From Sphingobacterium sp. BN32 (GTDB taxonomy: Bacteria > Bacteroidota > Bacteroidia > Sphingobacteriales > Sphingobacteriaceae): DNA of 64,000 nucleotides. Positions 26,610 to 35,412 of this stretch are shown here, one piece after another. Both the position numbers and the translations under genes were made by a program. The stretch lies in the NCBI RefSeq assembly GCF_030503615.1, contig NZ_CP129963.1, forward strand, positions 3,534,001-3,598,000, written 5' to 3'. Position 1 is the first letter of the stretch. The number at the start of each line of letters is the position of its first letter. The notes beneath the pieces are model-generated. The model saw nothing but the letters and a program-made list of their open reading frames with translations. It did not search any database and was not told the origin of the DNA.

Positions 26610-27779
26610 ATGAACAACGAACAATCCAAAATCATCCGCGAGCAAGCACAACGCTCCGCATTACGCGAACACTCTGTTCCTCTTTACCTTACCTCCAGCT
26701 TTATCTTTGACAGTGCCGATCAAGGGCGTGCTGTTTTTGCCGAGGAAGAGGAAGGGATGGTTTATTCTCGTTATGCCAATCCGAACACGACAGAATTCAT
26801 CAACAAGGTTTGTCTGTTAGAAAATGCAGAGGCAGGCTTAGCATTTGCGTCGGGCATGGGAGCAGTTTTTGCGACTTTCGCGGGATTTATCGAAAGTGGC
26901 GACCATATTGTGTCCTCACGTGCGATTTTCGGATCTACGCATCAGTTGTTCACGCAGCTATTCCCACGTTGGGGTGTCACCACGACTTACGTGGATGCCA
27001 TCAACCAGGACGAATGGGAAAAAGCAATTCAACCGAATACCAAGTTTATTTTCTTAGAATCGCCCTCAAATCCAGGTCTTGAATTGGTCGATCTGGAATG
27101 GTTAGGCGGACTTAAAAAGAAATATCCGCATATTATTTTTGCTATCGATAATTGTTTCGCAACGCCTTATCTACAAAAGCCACTGCAATATGGTTTCGAT
27201 CTTTCCATCCACTCGGCAACGAAATATATGGACGGTCAAGGTCGCGTATTAGGTGGTGTGGTCGTGGGGAAAAAAGAATTGATGGATAAGATGATGTTCT
27301 TGATTCGCCATACGGGCCCATCAATGTCTCCATTTAATGCTTGGGTACTTTCCAAAAGTATCGAAACATTAGGATTGCGTATGGACAGACACTGTTCCAA
27401 TGCGCTGGCATTGGCGCAAACTTTAGAGCAGCATCCCGAGATTGCTGATGTTAAATACCCTTTCCTACCCTCGCATCCACAGTATGAGTTGGCTAAAAAG
27501 CAGATGAAAGCTGGTGGCGGTATCGTGACGTTTGAGGTAAAAGGCGGAAAAGAACGCGCATTCAAATTTTTGGATGCTCTAAAAATGATCAAATATACCT
27601 CCAACCTCGGCGACGCACGCAGTATCGCAACGCATCCTGCCACAACAACACATTCCAAACTCTCCGAAGCCGAACGCGAGAAGCTAGGTATCCGCCCCGG
27701 AACAGTACGCCTTTCCGTAGGTATCGAAGAACAAGAAGATATTATAGGGGATATTTTGCAGGCATTGGGGGCGAGCTAG
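26610..27779 (+). CDS. metZ: O-succinylhomoserine sulfhydrylase-like PLP enzyme
   Basis: 389 residues, Cys/Met metabolism PLP family. Expected reaction: O-succinylhomoserine (or O-acetylhomoserine) plus sulfide gives homocysteine for methionine synthesis. Visible features are YSRYANPNTTEF (PLP-phosphate binding from the partner subunit), ASGMGAVFATF, DNCFATPYLQKPLQYG and the Schiff-base lysine K205 in SIHSATKYMDG. Cystathionine gamma-synthase is the main alternative; sequence alone does not separate them fully, but the EHSVPLYLTSSFIFDSADQ start fits the MetZ group of Bacteroidota. Monocistronic; the stop codon lies in a heptad repeat. Confidence 0.88.
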   Translation: MNNEQSKIIREQAQRSALREHSVPLYLTSSFIFDSADQGRAVFAEEEEGMVYSRYANPNTTEFINKVCLLENAEAGLAFASGMGAVFATFAGFIESGDHIVSSRAIFGSTHQLFTQLFPRWGVTTTYVDAINQDEWEKAIQPNTKFIFLESPSNPGLELVDLEWLGGLKKKYPHIIFAIDNCFATPYLQKPLQYGFDLSIHSATKYMDGQGRVLGGVVVGKKELMDKMMFLIRHTGPSMSPFNAWVLSKSIETLGLRMDRHCSNALALAQTLEQHPEIADVKYPFLPSHPQYELAKKQMKAGGGIVTFEVKGGKERAFKFLDALKMIKYTSNLGDARSIATHPATTTHSKLSEAEREKLGIRPGTVRLSVGIEEQEDIIGDILQALGAS

Positions 27780-27808
27780 ATATTAAACATTAGATATAAG
27801 ATTTTAGA
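27776..27808 (+). repeat. Heptad TTAGA repeat at the MetZ stop codon
   Basis: Cores CTAGA, TTAAA, TTAGA, TAAGA and TTAGA start at 27776, 27783, 27790, 27797 and 27804, exactly 7 bp apart. The first contains the TAG stop. This arm is a near-perfect inverted copy of the arm at 27994-28019. Confidence 0.85.
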
Positions 27809-27811
27809 CCT

Positions 27812-27842
27812 TGAGCGGACTGTAATGGTTCGCTTTTTTGTT
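27812..27842 (+). terminator. Terminator after the MetZ-like gene
   Basis: Stem AGCGGAC / GTTCGCT (one G-T pair) with a 7-base loop followed by a T-run, directly after the heptad repeat. Confidence 0.65.
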
Positions 27843-27954
27843 TTTAAGGGGTTTGTTTTGAACTTTTGGTTAGAAAGGAAATTTTGTTTTGAATTAGGAA
27901 ATGAAGTGAAGTTTGTCTTGAACCCTTCCTTTCCTGGTTCAAAACAACCCACAA

Positions 27955-27979
27955 ATAAAGGCGCCTAATCGGCGCCCTA
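27955..27979 (-). terminator. GGCGCC terminator for tpx
   Basis: On the reverse strand GGCGCC-GATTA-GGCGCC is followed by TTTATTT. The same GGCGCC-type stem follows nrdF and the hydrolase at 55973. Confidence 0.7.
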
Positions 27980-27980
27980 C

Positions 27981-28020
27981 TCTAAGATCTAATGTCTAAA
28001 ATCTTATATCTAATATTTAA
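27981..28020 (-). repeat. Six exact heptads at the tpx stop codon
   Basis: On the + strand TCTAA, TCTAA, TCTAA, TCTTA, TCTAA and TTTAA start at 27981, 27988, 27995, 28002, 28009 and 28016. The last contains the complement of the tpx stop codon (28017-28019). The segment forms an inverted repeat with the MetZ-side heptads. Confidence 0.9.
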
Positions 28021-28514
28021 ATACTAGCCAGCGCTTTATCATATTCCGGCTCTTCGGTAGTTTCTTCGACCTGCTCGGTGTAAACTACTTTACCATCTTC
28101 GTCGATCACGACTACGGAGCGGCTCAACAGACCTGCTAGAGGGCCGTCTGCGAATTTAACGCCGTAAGCGTCTGCGAAAGCATTGTCTTTAAAATCTGAT
28201 AGGGTAATGACGTTTTCGATTCCCTCTGCAGCACAGAAGCGTGACTGTGCGAATGGAAGATCTTTAGAGATACATAAAACCACTGTATTGTCTAGTCCTG
28301 CTGCTTTTTCGTTGAATTGGCGAACCGACATTGCACATGTACCAGTATCGATACTCGGGAATATATTTAAAATAACTTTCTTACCTTTGAAATCGCTCAA
28401 TGACTTAGAAGAAAGGTCGCCTGATGTTAGTGTAAAGTTTGGAGCAGTATCGCCTACTTTAGGTAGGTTTCCTTCTGAATGAACTGCGTTGCCCTTGAAT
28501 TTAATTTGTGCCAT
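28017..28514 (-). CDS. tpx: Thiol peroxidase Tpx
   Basis: 165 residues from the MAQIKFKGNAVHSEG methionine (28514); this begins exactly like E. coli-type Tpx. Reduces lipid and hydrogen peroxides using thioredoxin. Peroxidatic C60 (SIDTGTCAMSVRQFN) and resolving C94 (SRFCAAEG) match E. coli C61/C95. An upstream in-frame start exists but only adds a poorly conserved extension. Divergent from the FadL gene, convergent with the MetZ-like gene. Confidence 0.95.
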   Translation of the reverse strand: MAQIKFKGNAVHSEGNLPKVGDTAPNFTLTSGDLSSKSLSDFKGKKVILNIFPSIDTGTCAMSVRQFNEKAAGLDNTVVLCISKDLPFAQSRFCAAEGIENVITLSDFKDNAFADAYGVKFADGPLAGLLSRSVVVIDEDGKVVYTEQVEETTEEPEYDKALASI

Positions 28515-28659
28515 AATATCTTTTAGAATTGTATTCTTAAAGATAACCATTTAAAATACAAATATGTTTGAACGATATTCATTTACTTGCATATTATTAA
28601 ATTGTGACAAATATTTTTATTTTAATTAATAAAAAAATGCTATGTTAGCATATCAAATC

Positions 28660-28667
28660 TAAATTTG
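28660..28667 (+). promoter_or_regulatory. Putative -7 element of the FadL/SGNH operon
   Basis: TAAATTTG fits TAnnTTTG, 23 bases before the ATG at 28691. The -33 region has no clean TTTG. Confidence 0.35.
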
Positions 28668-28690
28668 AAAAAACGCTAATCAATATTTAT

Positions 28691-29911
28691 ATGAAACGAT
28701 TATTACTGAGTTTGTTATTAGCTTCCCCTATTCTATTGCATGCACAAGGCTCGCAAGTGAATACGCAAAGTCAGAAAGCCGTAGGTATGGCCGGTGCAGG
28801 ATCTGCATTGTTTATAGATGAAACGTCTATATTTTACAACCCGGGTGCATTGGTAAAGATGGACCACAACGCTATACAGGTAGGTGCAAGTGCTGTTATG
28901 TACCGATCTGCTTTCCGCGAACACGGAAGTACGGAATCACATGATACGAAATTTCAAATTTCGCCACCATTTGGTGCCTACGCTACTTTTGGACCGAAAA
29001 ACTCCTGGTGGAAAGCCGGTATCGGCGTCTACACACCTTTCGGTGGATCGGTAGATTGGGGCAAAGAATGGCCAGGGCGCTTTTCATTGACGCATCTTTC
29101 CATGCGCGCAATTTATATACAACCAACCGTAAGTTTTAAAATTACCGACCAATTCAGTCTGGGCGGTGGATTTGTTTACAATATTGGTTTGGTTGATTTA
29201 GGCCGTGCTTTGCCGGTATTTTACCCCGATGGAACAGCCGGACAGGCAACCTTAAAAGGAACAGGTACGGGTATGGGATATAATGTCGGTGTACACTACA
29301 ACCTGGAAGATCAGTTTGCCATCTCCTTGAGTTACCGTTCGAAAGTTGTTACAAAACTAGAAGGCGGCGATGCCACATTTGAGGTTCCGACTTCATTGGC
29401 AGCAAACTTCCCGAATGGTAAATTCGACGCCGAATTACCTCTACCTTCTACATTCAACATTGGTATCGCATTCCCACTGAGCGATAAAGTTCAAGCGGCT
29501 ATCGACGGATCATTGATCAATTACGATATCTACAAGGAATTGGTATTCGATTATGAAAACAACACACCGGTATTGCAAGATACACGCTCGGCGAAAAAAT
29601 ACCAAAATGCCTTCTCGGGTAAAGCGGGTATCAACTACGATGTGAATGATGCTTTGGCTTTACGAGTTGGGGCAGGTTATGTTTATACACCAGTTCAATC
29701 GAAATATGTGTATCCAGAGACTCCGGATAACAATCGTGTTATGGCTGCGGGGGGTGTATCCTACAAGTTCAATCCGAAATGGGAAATGTCTGCCGCTTAT
29801 GTATTCCAGAAGATCTTAAAGCGTACGACAACCAACGCGGAAACATTGCTTCACGGAGCATACGAAACCAATATCCATGCACCAGGTATCTCCCTGTCTT
29901 ATAAATGGTAA
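28691..29911 (+). CDS. OmpP1/FadL-family outer membrane transporter
   Basis: 406 residues with a signal peptide (MKRLLLSLLLASPILLHAQ). The mature N-terminus (QSQKAVGMAGAGSALFIDETSIFYNPGALV) is the FadL-type hatch/plug signature, followed by a 14-strand-type barrel with amphipathic strands and a C-terminal strand ending in aromatic-basic YKW. The family imports hydrophobic molecules such as fatty acids across the outer membrane. An SGNH hydrolase lipoprotein follows 10 bp downstream, suggesting that lipids released by the hydrolase are taken up here. Confidence 0.92.
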   Translation: MKRLLLSLLLASPILLHAQGSQVNTQSQKAVGMAGAGSALFIDETSIFYNPGALVKMDHNAIQVGASAVMYRSAFREHGSTESHDTKFQISPPFGAYATFGPKNSWWKAGIGVYTPFGGSVDWGKEWPGRFSLTHLSMRAIYIQPTVSFKITDQFSLGGGFVYNIGLVDLGRALPVFYPDGTAGQATLKGTGTGMGYNVGVHYNLEDQFAISLSYRSKVVTKLEGGDATFEVPTSLAANFPNGKFDAELPLPSTFNIGIAFPLSDKVQAAIDGSLINYDIYKELVFDYENNTPVLQDTRSAKKYQNAFSGKAGINYDVNDALALRVGAGYVYTPVQSKYVYPETPDNNRVMAAGGVSYKFNPKWEMSAAYVFQKILKRTTTNAETLLHGAYETNIHAPGISLSYKW

Positions 29912-29921
29912 GCCTTAATTG

Positions 29922-31256
29922 ATGAAAACAATGAAAAAGAACTTTAGATTATATATTGGACTAGCAATTTTAGGACTTGTTAGCTCCTGTAAACCCGAGA
30001 TTGACGCGCCTACCTTTAGCAAAGGTACGGCAGACTTTTCGAAATATATTGCCATCGGTAATTCGTTAACCTCAGGTTATGCAGACAATGGTCTGTATTT
30101 AGAAGGCCAGAAAGTAGCCTTCCCCAACCTGATGGCCGAGCAGATGAAGAACGTGGGTGGCGGTGAGTTTACTTCACCATTCTTCCCGGCAGATAAAGCA
30201 AATGGTTCCGGCTATATCATGTTGGAATCTTTGGTTGATGGAAATCCCGTGATGAAACCCGTAACAACGGATTTAGCAATTCGCGGTACTAATCCAGATG
30301 GAAAGCCATTATACATTAAATATACCGACCCTATCCAAAACTTAGGCGTTCCGGGCATGCGTTTAGATATGGCCTTTGCGAATGGCCTCGGAACAGTTAA
30401 GGGAAATCCTTATTTCGAGCGTCTTTTACCGGATAATACGCCCGCCACAATGACCTATTTTCAGTATGCGACCGGGCATGATTATACGTTTTTCTCTTTT
30501 TGGTTAGGAAATAACGACGTTTTAGGCTATGCAATGAATGGCGCGGTATCAACTGTTAATTCACCTACAGGTCCAGTTGAAGACCCAACTAAGCAATTGA
30601 CGTCCCTACCTTTATTTACGCAGCTATACACGAATTTTGTTACTACGTTGACTGCGAAAGGCCAAAAAGGCGTTGTTGCTACGATTCCTGATGTTACGGC
30701 AGTGCCTTTCTTAAATACCGTAACGACTGCACGTCTGAATGCTGGCGTTGAGGCGGCATCACAAGGGGCGTTCAAAAACGTAATCATCAAAACAAAAACT
30801 GGTGTTCGCGCAGCAACGGCAAAGGATCTATTTCCTTTAACTTTCAATACAGCAGCATTGGGTAAACCAAATACTATTGGTCCGGGCTATGGTATCAGTC
30901 CAGCGAATCCTATTGAGGATCATAATGTATTGGACGAGGCTGAAGTAGCACAAGTAAGTGCCCGTGTTAACGAGTTCAACAATGTAATTAAGCAAGTAGC
31001 GGAAAGCAAAGGTGTAGCGGTTGCGGATGTACATGCCTTCTTAAATAAAGTTAAGGGTGGTTATGTGTACAATGGCATTGGCATTAGCTCGGCTTTCATT
31101 ACTGGTAATGCCTTCTCATTAGACGGTGTACACCTAACGCCAATGGGTAATGCAATTGTTGCGAATTTATTTATTGATGCAATCAATAAACAGTACAATG
31201 CATCGATTCCTAAAGTAGATATCTCTCTTTATAGAGGTGTAAAATATCCGAATTAA
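29922..31256 (+). CDS. SGNH/GDSL-family lipolytic lipoprotein
   Basis: 444 residues from ATG 29922. Lipoprotein signal with VSSC (C23). SGNH blocks are intact: GNS with nucleophile S48 (IAIGNSLTSGYADNG), GNND with N198 (WLGNNDVLGY), and DGVHLTP with D401 and H404. Expected activity is an esterase or lipase at the cell surface or in the periplasm. Paired with the FadL-like channel 10 bp upstream; a terminator follows. Confidence 0.92.
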   Translation: MKTMKKNFRLYIGLAILGLVSSCKPEIDAPTFSKGTADFSKYIAIGNSLTSGYADNGLYLEGQKVAFPNLMAEQMKNVGGGEFTSPFFPADKANGSGYIMLESLVDGNPVMKPVTTDLAIRGTNPDGKPLYIKYTDPIQNLGVPGMRLDMAFANGLGTVKGNPYFERLLPDNTPATMTYFQYATGHDYTFFSFWLGNNDVLGYAMNGAVSTVNSPTGPVEDPTKQLTSLPLFTQLYTNFVTTLTAKGQKGVVATIPDVTAVPFLNTVTTARLNAGVEAASQGAFKNVIIKTKTGVRAATAKDLFPLTFNTAALGKPNTIGPGYGISPANPIEDHNVLDEAEVAQVSARVNEFNNVIKQVAESKGVAVADVHAFLNKVKGGYVYNGIGISSAFITGNAFSLDGVHLTPMGNAIVANLFIDAINKQYNASIPKVDISLYRGVKYPN

Positions 31257-31280
31257 TTTTGGAAAACTTAACAGAAGGTT

Positions 31281-31309
31281 AGGGCTGCCATTGTGCAGCC
31301 CTTTCTTAT
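31281..31309 (+). terminator. Terminator after the SGNH hydrolase gene
   Basis: Perfect 8-bp stem AGGGCTGC / GCAGCCCT followed by a T-rich stretch. Confidence 0.8.
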
Positions 31310-31395
31310 TTATGCATTACCACCTCTGGCTTCGAATTTTCGATCAAGCGATTGTAATCTACGCCTGTTAAGCTATCAAATCGCTCAAAGATGCT

Positions 31396-31403
31396 TATCT
31401 TTG
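31396..31403 (+). promoter_or_regulatory. Putative -7 element of nth
   Basis: TATCTTTG fits TAnnTTTG but ends only 3 bases before the ATG at 31407, implying a leaderless transcript if functional. Confidence 0.25.
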
Positions 31404-31406
31404 ACT

Positions 31407-32078
31407 ATGCTTAAGAAAGACAGGTATAAGGCTTTTGTGGAGTACTTTTCTACACACAATCCGGATGCACAAACTGAGTTAAATTATAGTAATCCATTTG
31501 AGTTATTGCTGGCGGTCATCTTATCGGCACAATGTACCGATAAGCGAATAAATCAGATCACCCCTGCTCTATTTGCGCGGTATCCAGATGCGGAAAGCTT
31601 AGCGGAAAGCTCGGTCGATGAGGTCTTTTCTTACATCCGTTCGGTGAGCTATCCAAATAACAAGGCCAAACATTTGGTAGGCATGGCTCAGAAGTTACTG
31701 AGCGAATTTGACGGGGTTGTTCCGGAAAAGATCGAAGACCTGGTGAAACTTCCCGGTGTGGGTAGAAAAACGGCAAATGTGATCTCCTCGGTTGTATATC
31801 ATAATCCGGCTATGGCCGTTGATACACATGTGTTCCGTGTGGCAAACCGACTAGGATTGACGTCGAGGGCGACAACACCGCTAGCGGTTGAAAAACAACT
31901 AGTGAAGCACTTACCAAAGGATACGATTGCGATAGCCCATCATTGGCTTATTCTTCATGGACGTTATATCTGCTTAGCGAGGAAGCCAAAGTGTGAGGAA
32001 TGCCCGATTACCTATTTCTGCAAATATTTCGAGAAAACTTATAAAGCAAAAGCAGTCGTAGAAAAGGAAGTAGAATAA
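31407..32078 (+). CDS. nth: Endonuclease III (DNA glycosylase/AP lyase)
   Basis: 223 residues from ATG 31407; an upstream in-frame extension runs into the preceding terminator and is not used. Removes oxidised pyrimidines in base excision repair. Helix-hairpin-helix LPGVGRKTANVI with catalytic K121, and D139 in VDTHVFRVANRLG. The iron-sulfur loop is C189-X6-C196-X2-C199-X5-C205, the exact Nth spacing for a [4Fe-4S] cluster. It precedes recA by 131 bp, a DNA-repair neighbourhood. Confidence 0.95.
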   Translation: MLKKDRYKAFVEYFSTHNPDAQTELNYSNPFELLLAVILSAQCTDKRINQITPALFARYPDAESLAESSVDEVFSYIRSVSYPNNKAKHLVGMAQKLLSEFDGVVPEKIEDLVKLPGVGRKTANVISSVVYHNPAMAVDTHVFRVANRLGLTSRATTPLAVEKQLVKHLPKDTIAIAHHWLILHGRYICLARKPKCEECPITYFCKYFEKTYKAKAVVEKEVE

Positions 32079-32159
32079 TTTTAAACCTGGATTCTGATTT
32101 AGAAAGAAACAACTTAACTTTACAGATGGAATATTAAACTAATTTTTTTAGTAAATAAT

Positions 32160-32190
32160 TTTGTAATATTCCATTATTATCTTATTTTTG
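32160..32190 (+). promoter_or_regulatory. Bacteroidota-type promoter of recA
   Basis: TTTG at 32160-32163, exactly 19 bp, then TATTTTTG at 32183-32190: a full match to TTTG-N19-TAnnTTTG. The start codon is 19 bases further on, so the leader is short. Confidence 0.75.
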
Positions 32191-32209
32191 AATTCGATAT
32201 ACTAAAAAT

Positions 32210-33235
32210 ATGAGCAACTCAGACAAATTAAAGGCGCTACAGCTTACTTTAGATAAATTAGAAAAATCGTTCGGTAAAGGTACGATCATGAAATTAGGTG
32301 ATACTGCCGTAGAGCCTATCGAGTCTATTTCTACGGGATCATTAGGTTTAGATATCGCCTTGGGTATTGGCGGTGTTCCTAAAGGCCGTATCATTGAGAT
32401 TTACGGTCCTGAATCATCAGGTAAGACAACATTAGCGACGCATATTGTAGCGGAAGCACAGAAAAAAGGCGGTATTGCTGCAATCATTGATGCGGAGCAC
32501 GCTTTTGATAAGTACTATGCTCAGAAATTAGGTGTGGATATCGAGAACTTGTTGATTTCTCAGCCTGACCATGGTGAGCAAGCGTTAGAGATTGCTGACA
32601 ACTTGATCCGTTCGGGCGCTATTGATGTTATCGTCATTGACTCGGTTGCAGCATTGGTACCTAAGGGAGAGATTGAAGGTGAAATGGGTGAGTCGAAGAT
32701 GGGTCTTCAAGCACGTTTAATGTCGCAAGCCCTACGTAAGCTAACCGGTACAATCGCAAAAACAAACTGTTGTTGTATCTTCATCAACCAATTGCGTGAG
32801 AAGATTGGTGTGATGTTCGGTAACCCGGAAACAACAACGGGTGGTAATGCACTTAAGTTCTACGCATCTGTGCGTTTAGACATCCGTCGTACATCGCAGA
32901 TCAAAGATGCTGATGAGGTAGCAGGTAACCGTGTTAAAGTAAAAATCGTTAAGAATAAAGTAGCTCCTCCATTCCGTATTGCTGAGTTTGATATCATGTT
33001 CGGCGAAGGTATTTCTAAGGTTGGTGAAATCATCGACTTAGGTGTAGAATATGGAATCGTTAAGAAATCAGGATCTTGGTTTAGCTATGGAGACACAAAA
33101 TTAGGTCAAGGTCGTGATGCTGTGAAGTCGCTATTGGCAGATAACCCTGATTTATCAGATGAGTTAGAAGCAAAAATTAGAGCAGAGGTAACTGGTCAGA
33201 ATTTAGACGAGACCATCTTGAAAGAAGAGGAATAA
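32210..33235 (+). CDS. recA: Recombinase RecA
   Basis: 341 residues. ATP-dependent strand-exchange protein and SOS co-protease. The Walker A motif is GPESSGKT (66-73); Walker B is the [10 protein letters not shown] segment; loop regions [25 protein letters not shown] and [26 protein letters not shown] are standard. The acidic C-terminus ends in EEE. Preceded by a consensus promoter and followed by a strong terminator, so it is a single-gene unit. Confidence 0.98.
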   Translation: MSNSDKLKALQLTLDKLEKSFGKGTIMKLGDTAVEPIESISTGSLGLDIALGIGGVPKGRIIEIYGPESSGKTTLATHIVAEAQKKGGIAAIIDAEHAFDKYYAQKLGVDIENLLISQPDHGEQALEIADNLIRSGAIDVIVIDSVAALVPKGEIEGEMGESKMGLQARLMSQALRKLTGTIAKTNCCCIFINQLREKIGVMFGNPETTTGGNALKFYASVRLDIRRTSQIKDADEVAGNRVKVKIVKNKVAPPFRIAEFDIMFGEGISKVGEIIDLGVEYGIVKKSGSWFSYGDTKLGQGRDAVKSLLADNPDLSDELEAKIRAEVTGQNLDETILKEEE

Positions 33236-33290
33236 GCTTTTTTATTACAATTAAATTCCCACTAGGTTTCAAAAATATGGGAAATATGCG

Positions 33291-33320
33291 GCAGCTATCT
33301 TTGATAGCTGCTTTTTTTTG
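33291..33320 (+). terminator. Terminator after recA
   Basis: Perfect 9-bp stem GCAGCTATC / GATAGCTGC, loop TTT, then eight T. Confidence 0.9.
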
Positions 33321-33344
33321 CTTCCTTCATAGAGGCAAAAAGAA

Positions 33345-33367
33345 AAAGGAGACCATCGGTCCCCTTT
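33345..33367 (-). terminator. Terminator after pruA
   Basis: On the reverse strand a hairpin (AAAGGGGACC / GGTCTCCTTT, imperfect) is followed by T-rich sequence. Confidence 0.6.
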
Positions 33368-33394
33368 CTCTATATTATGCAATTAGGAGTATTG

Positions 33395-35029
33395 TTATTC
33401 TTCGGATAAGAATGGATATCTGTAGTCTGTATCCGGGTTGAATGTTTCTTTGATTGTTCTTGGCGATACCCAACGCAATAGGTTGATCATGGAACCAGCT
33501 TTATCGTTTGTACCTGATCCTCTAGCACCACCAAATGGCTGTTGTCCTACTACCGCACCTGTACATTTATCGTTGATGTAGAAGTTACCAGCAGCATTAC
33601 GTAAGTAATGAGTTGCTTCTTCTATCGCATAACGATCTTGAGCGATGATAGAACCTGTTAAAGCATAGATCGATGTCTCGTCTACTAACTTCAACGTTTC
33701 TTCCCATTTGTTATCGTCATATACGTAGATTGTCAAAACTGGACCGAATAATTCTTCAGATAAAGTTTCGTAATCTCCTTTTTTCGCTAAAATAACAGTA
33801 GGGTGGATAAAGTATCCTTTTGATTTATCGTATTCACCACCGATTACCACTTCAGCATCTTTAGATTCTTTTGCTCTATCGATGTATTTCGTGATTTTAT
33901 CGAATGATTTCTCGTCGATTACAGCATTGATGAAGTTAGAGAAGTCTTCTGTACCACCAATTCTGAATGATTTGATATCTCTCTCCATTGATTTTTTCAA
34001 ATCTTCCCATAATGACTTAGGAACATACGCGCGAGAAGCAGCTGAACATTTCTGTCCTTGGAACTCGAAAGCACCTCTTACTAACGCTGTGTTCAACACG
34101 TCAAGATCAGCAGAAGGGTGAGCTAGGATAAAGTCTTTACCACCAGTCTCTCCTACGATACGTGGGTAAGTTTTATATACATGGATGTTCTCACCAATTG
34201 TTTTCCAAATATCTTGGAATACACCTGTAGAACCTGTGAAGTGGATACCTGCGAAATCTGGGTGTTTGAAGATCACATCGCCAGCCTCAGGACCTGATAC
34301 ATACACTAAGTTAATAACGCCATCAGGAACACCAGCTTCTTTAAAGATCTGCATCAATACGTTTGCTGAATAAATTTGGGTGTTCGATGGTTTCCATACA
34401 ACCACATTACCCATCATTGCAGCACTTGTAGGCAAGTTACCTGCGATAGCCGTAAAGTTGAATGGTGTTAATGCGAAAACAAACCCTTCTAACGGGCGTT
34501 GTTCCACACGGTTCCATACGTTCTTAGGGCTAATTGGAGGTTGTTGTTGGTAAATTTCTGACATGTATTTTACGTTGAAACGCAAGAAGTCAGCGATCTC
34601 ACATGCCGAGTCAATCTCTGCCTGATAAGCATTTTTAGATTGACCTAACATCGTAGCCGCATTTAATTTATAGCGGTATTTGCTAGAAATCAATTCAGCA
34701 GCTTTCAAGAAGATAGCCGCACGTTGCTCCCATGGCAAGTTTTCCCAATCGTTCTTCGCCGCTAATGCTGCGTCGATCGCTTGTTTAACATGCTCTTTTG
34801 TTCCTTGGCTATAATAACCTAGGGTATGTTGGTGATCGTGTGGAGGAGTCAACTTACCTTTTTTCTCGGTGTGAACTTCTTCGCCACCGATATACATTGG
34901 GACGTCAATTTCAGTTGCTCTAGCAGCAGCAATAGCTTCTTTTAACAAGCTTCTTTCTTTAGTTCCTGGAGCATAGCTGTACACTGGCTCATTCGTCGGT
35001 ACAGGAACATTAAAAAATCCTTTTAACAT
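33395..35029 (-). CDS. pruA: L-glutamate gamma-semialdehyde (P5C) dehydrogenase
   Basis: 544 residues, NAD-dependent aldehyde dehydrogenase family; oxidises glutamate semialdehyde to glutamate in proline catabolism. The stand-alone P5CDH type, close in length to the eukaryotic enzyme (about 560), not the PutA fusion. Catalytic C328 is in FQGQKCSAASRAYVP, the glutamate in IVGETGGKDF, and the C-terminal GAVVGQQPFGGARGSGTNDKAG is characteristic. No proline dehydrogenase gene is adjacent. Monocistronic. Confidence 0.94.
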   Translation of the reverse strand: MLKGFFNVPVPTNEPVYSYAPGTKERSLLKEAIAAARATEIDVPMYIGGEEVHTEKKGKLTPPHDHQHTLGYYSQGTKEHVKQAIDAALAAKNDWENLPWEQRAAIFLKAAELISSKYRYKLNAATMLGQSKNAYQAEIDSACEIADFLRFNVKYMSEIYQQQPPISPKNVWNRVEQRPLEGFVFALTPFNFTAIAGNLPTSAAMMGNVVVWKPSNTQIYSANVLMQIFKEAGVPDGVINLVYVSGPEAGDVIFKHPDFAGIHFTGSTGVFQDIWKTIGENIHVYKTYPRIVGETGGKDFILAHPSADLDVLNTALVRGAFEFQGQKCSAASRAYVPKSLWEDLKKSMERDIKSFRIGGTEDFSNFINAVIDEKSFDKITKYIDRAKESKDAEVVIGGEYDKSKGYFIHPTVILAKKGDYETLSEELFGPVLTIYVYDDNKWEETLKLVDETSIYALTGSIIAQDRYAIEEATHYLRNAAGNFYINDKCTGAVVGQQPFGGARGSGTNDKAGSMINLLRWVSPRTIKETFNPDTDYRYPFLSEE

Positions 35030-35412
35030 ATTTGTATCTAATTTAATTGACCAGACCGCTTATTTACATGTTTTGACCATTGATACACATGATAGGTAGT
35101 CTAGTGCTTCATTTACTTGAATAGTTTCGATAAGCAGCTTTTGAAGTTAGCATTGCTTACCGAGCGCATTGGTTAACTCAAACAGTTTGAACAATTTGCA
35201 GTACGAAATTACGAAATAATAAAGCTATTGTTAAAACTTATCTAATTCGATAATAAACCTATATTGTCCAAACATTTCGCATAACTGGTTAAGTTCCTAT
35301 TAAAATGCGAGTAGTAAGCATTTTAAAAAGGCAAGAGTCTGATGTCTTCAGTACAAAAAAAACGGATAACAATTTCTTGTTATCCGTTTTGATACGTTTT
35401 ATCTTTCAGCGA
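35030..35412. other. Intergenic region upstream of pruA
   Basis: 383 bp. Apart from the sod terminator at its left-transcribed end (35352-35390), I see no gene, RNA or repeat; the region is AT-rich and should hold the pruA promoter. Confidence 0.4.
35352..35390 (-). terminator. Terminator after the superoxide dismutase gene
   Basis: Perfect 14-bp stem (35359-35372 with 35377-35390) and, on the reverse strand, a run of T after it. Confidence 0.9.

Noticed and set aside
27848-27950. Fourth 11-bp G-tract array
   Set aside because: An inverted pair GGG(T)TTGTTTTGAAC / GTTCAAAACAACCC exists, but G tracts are not 11-bp phased.
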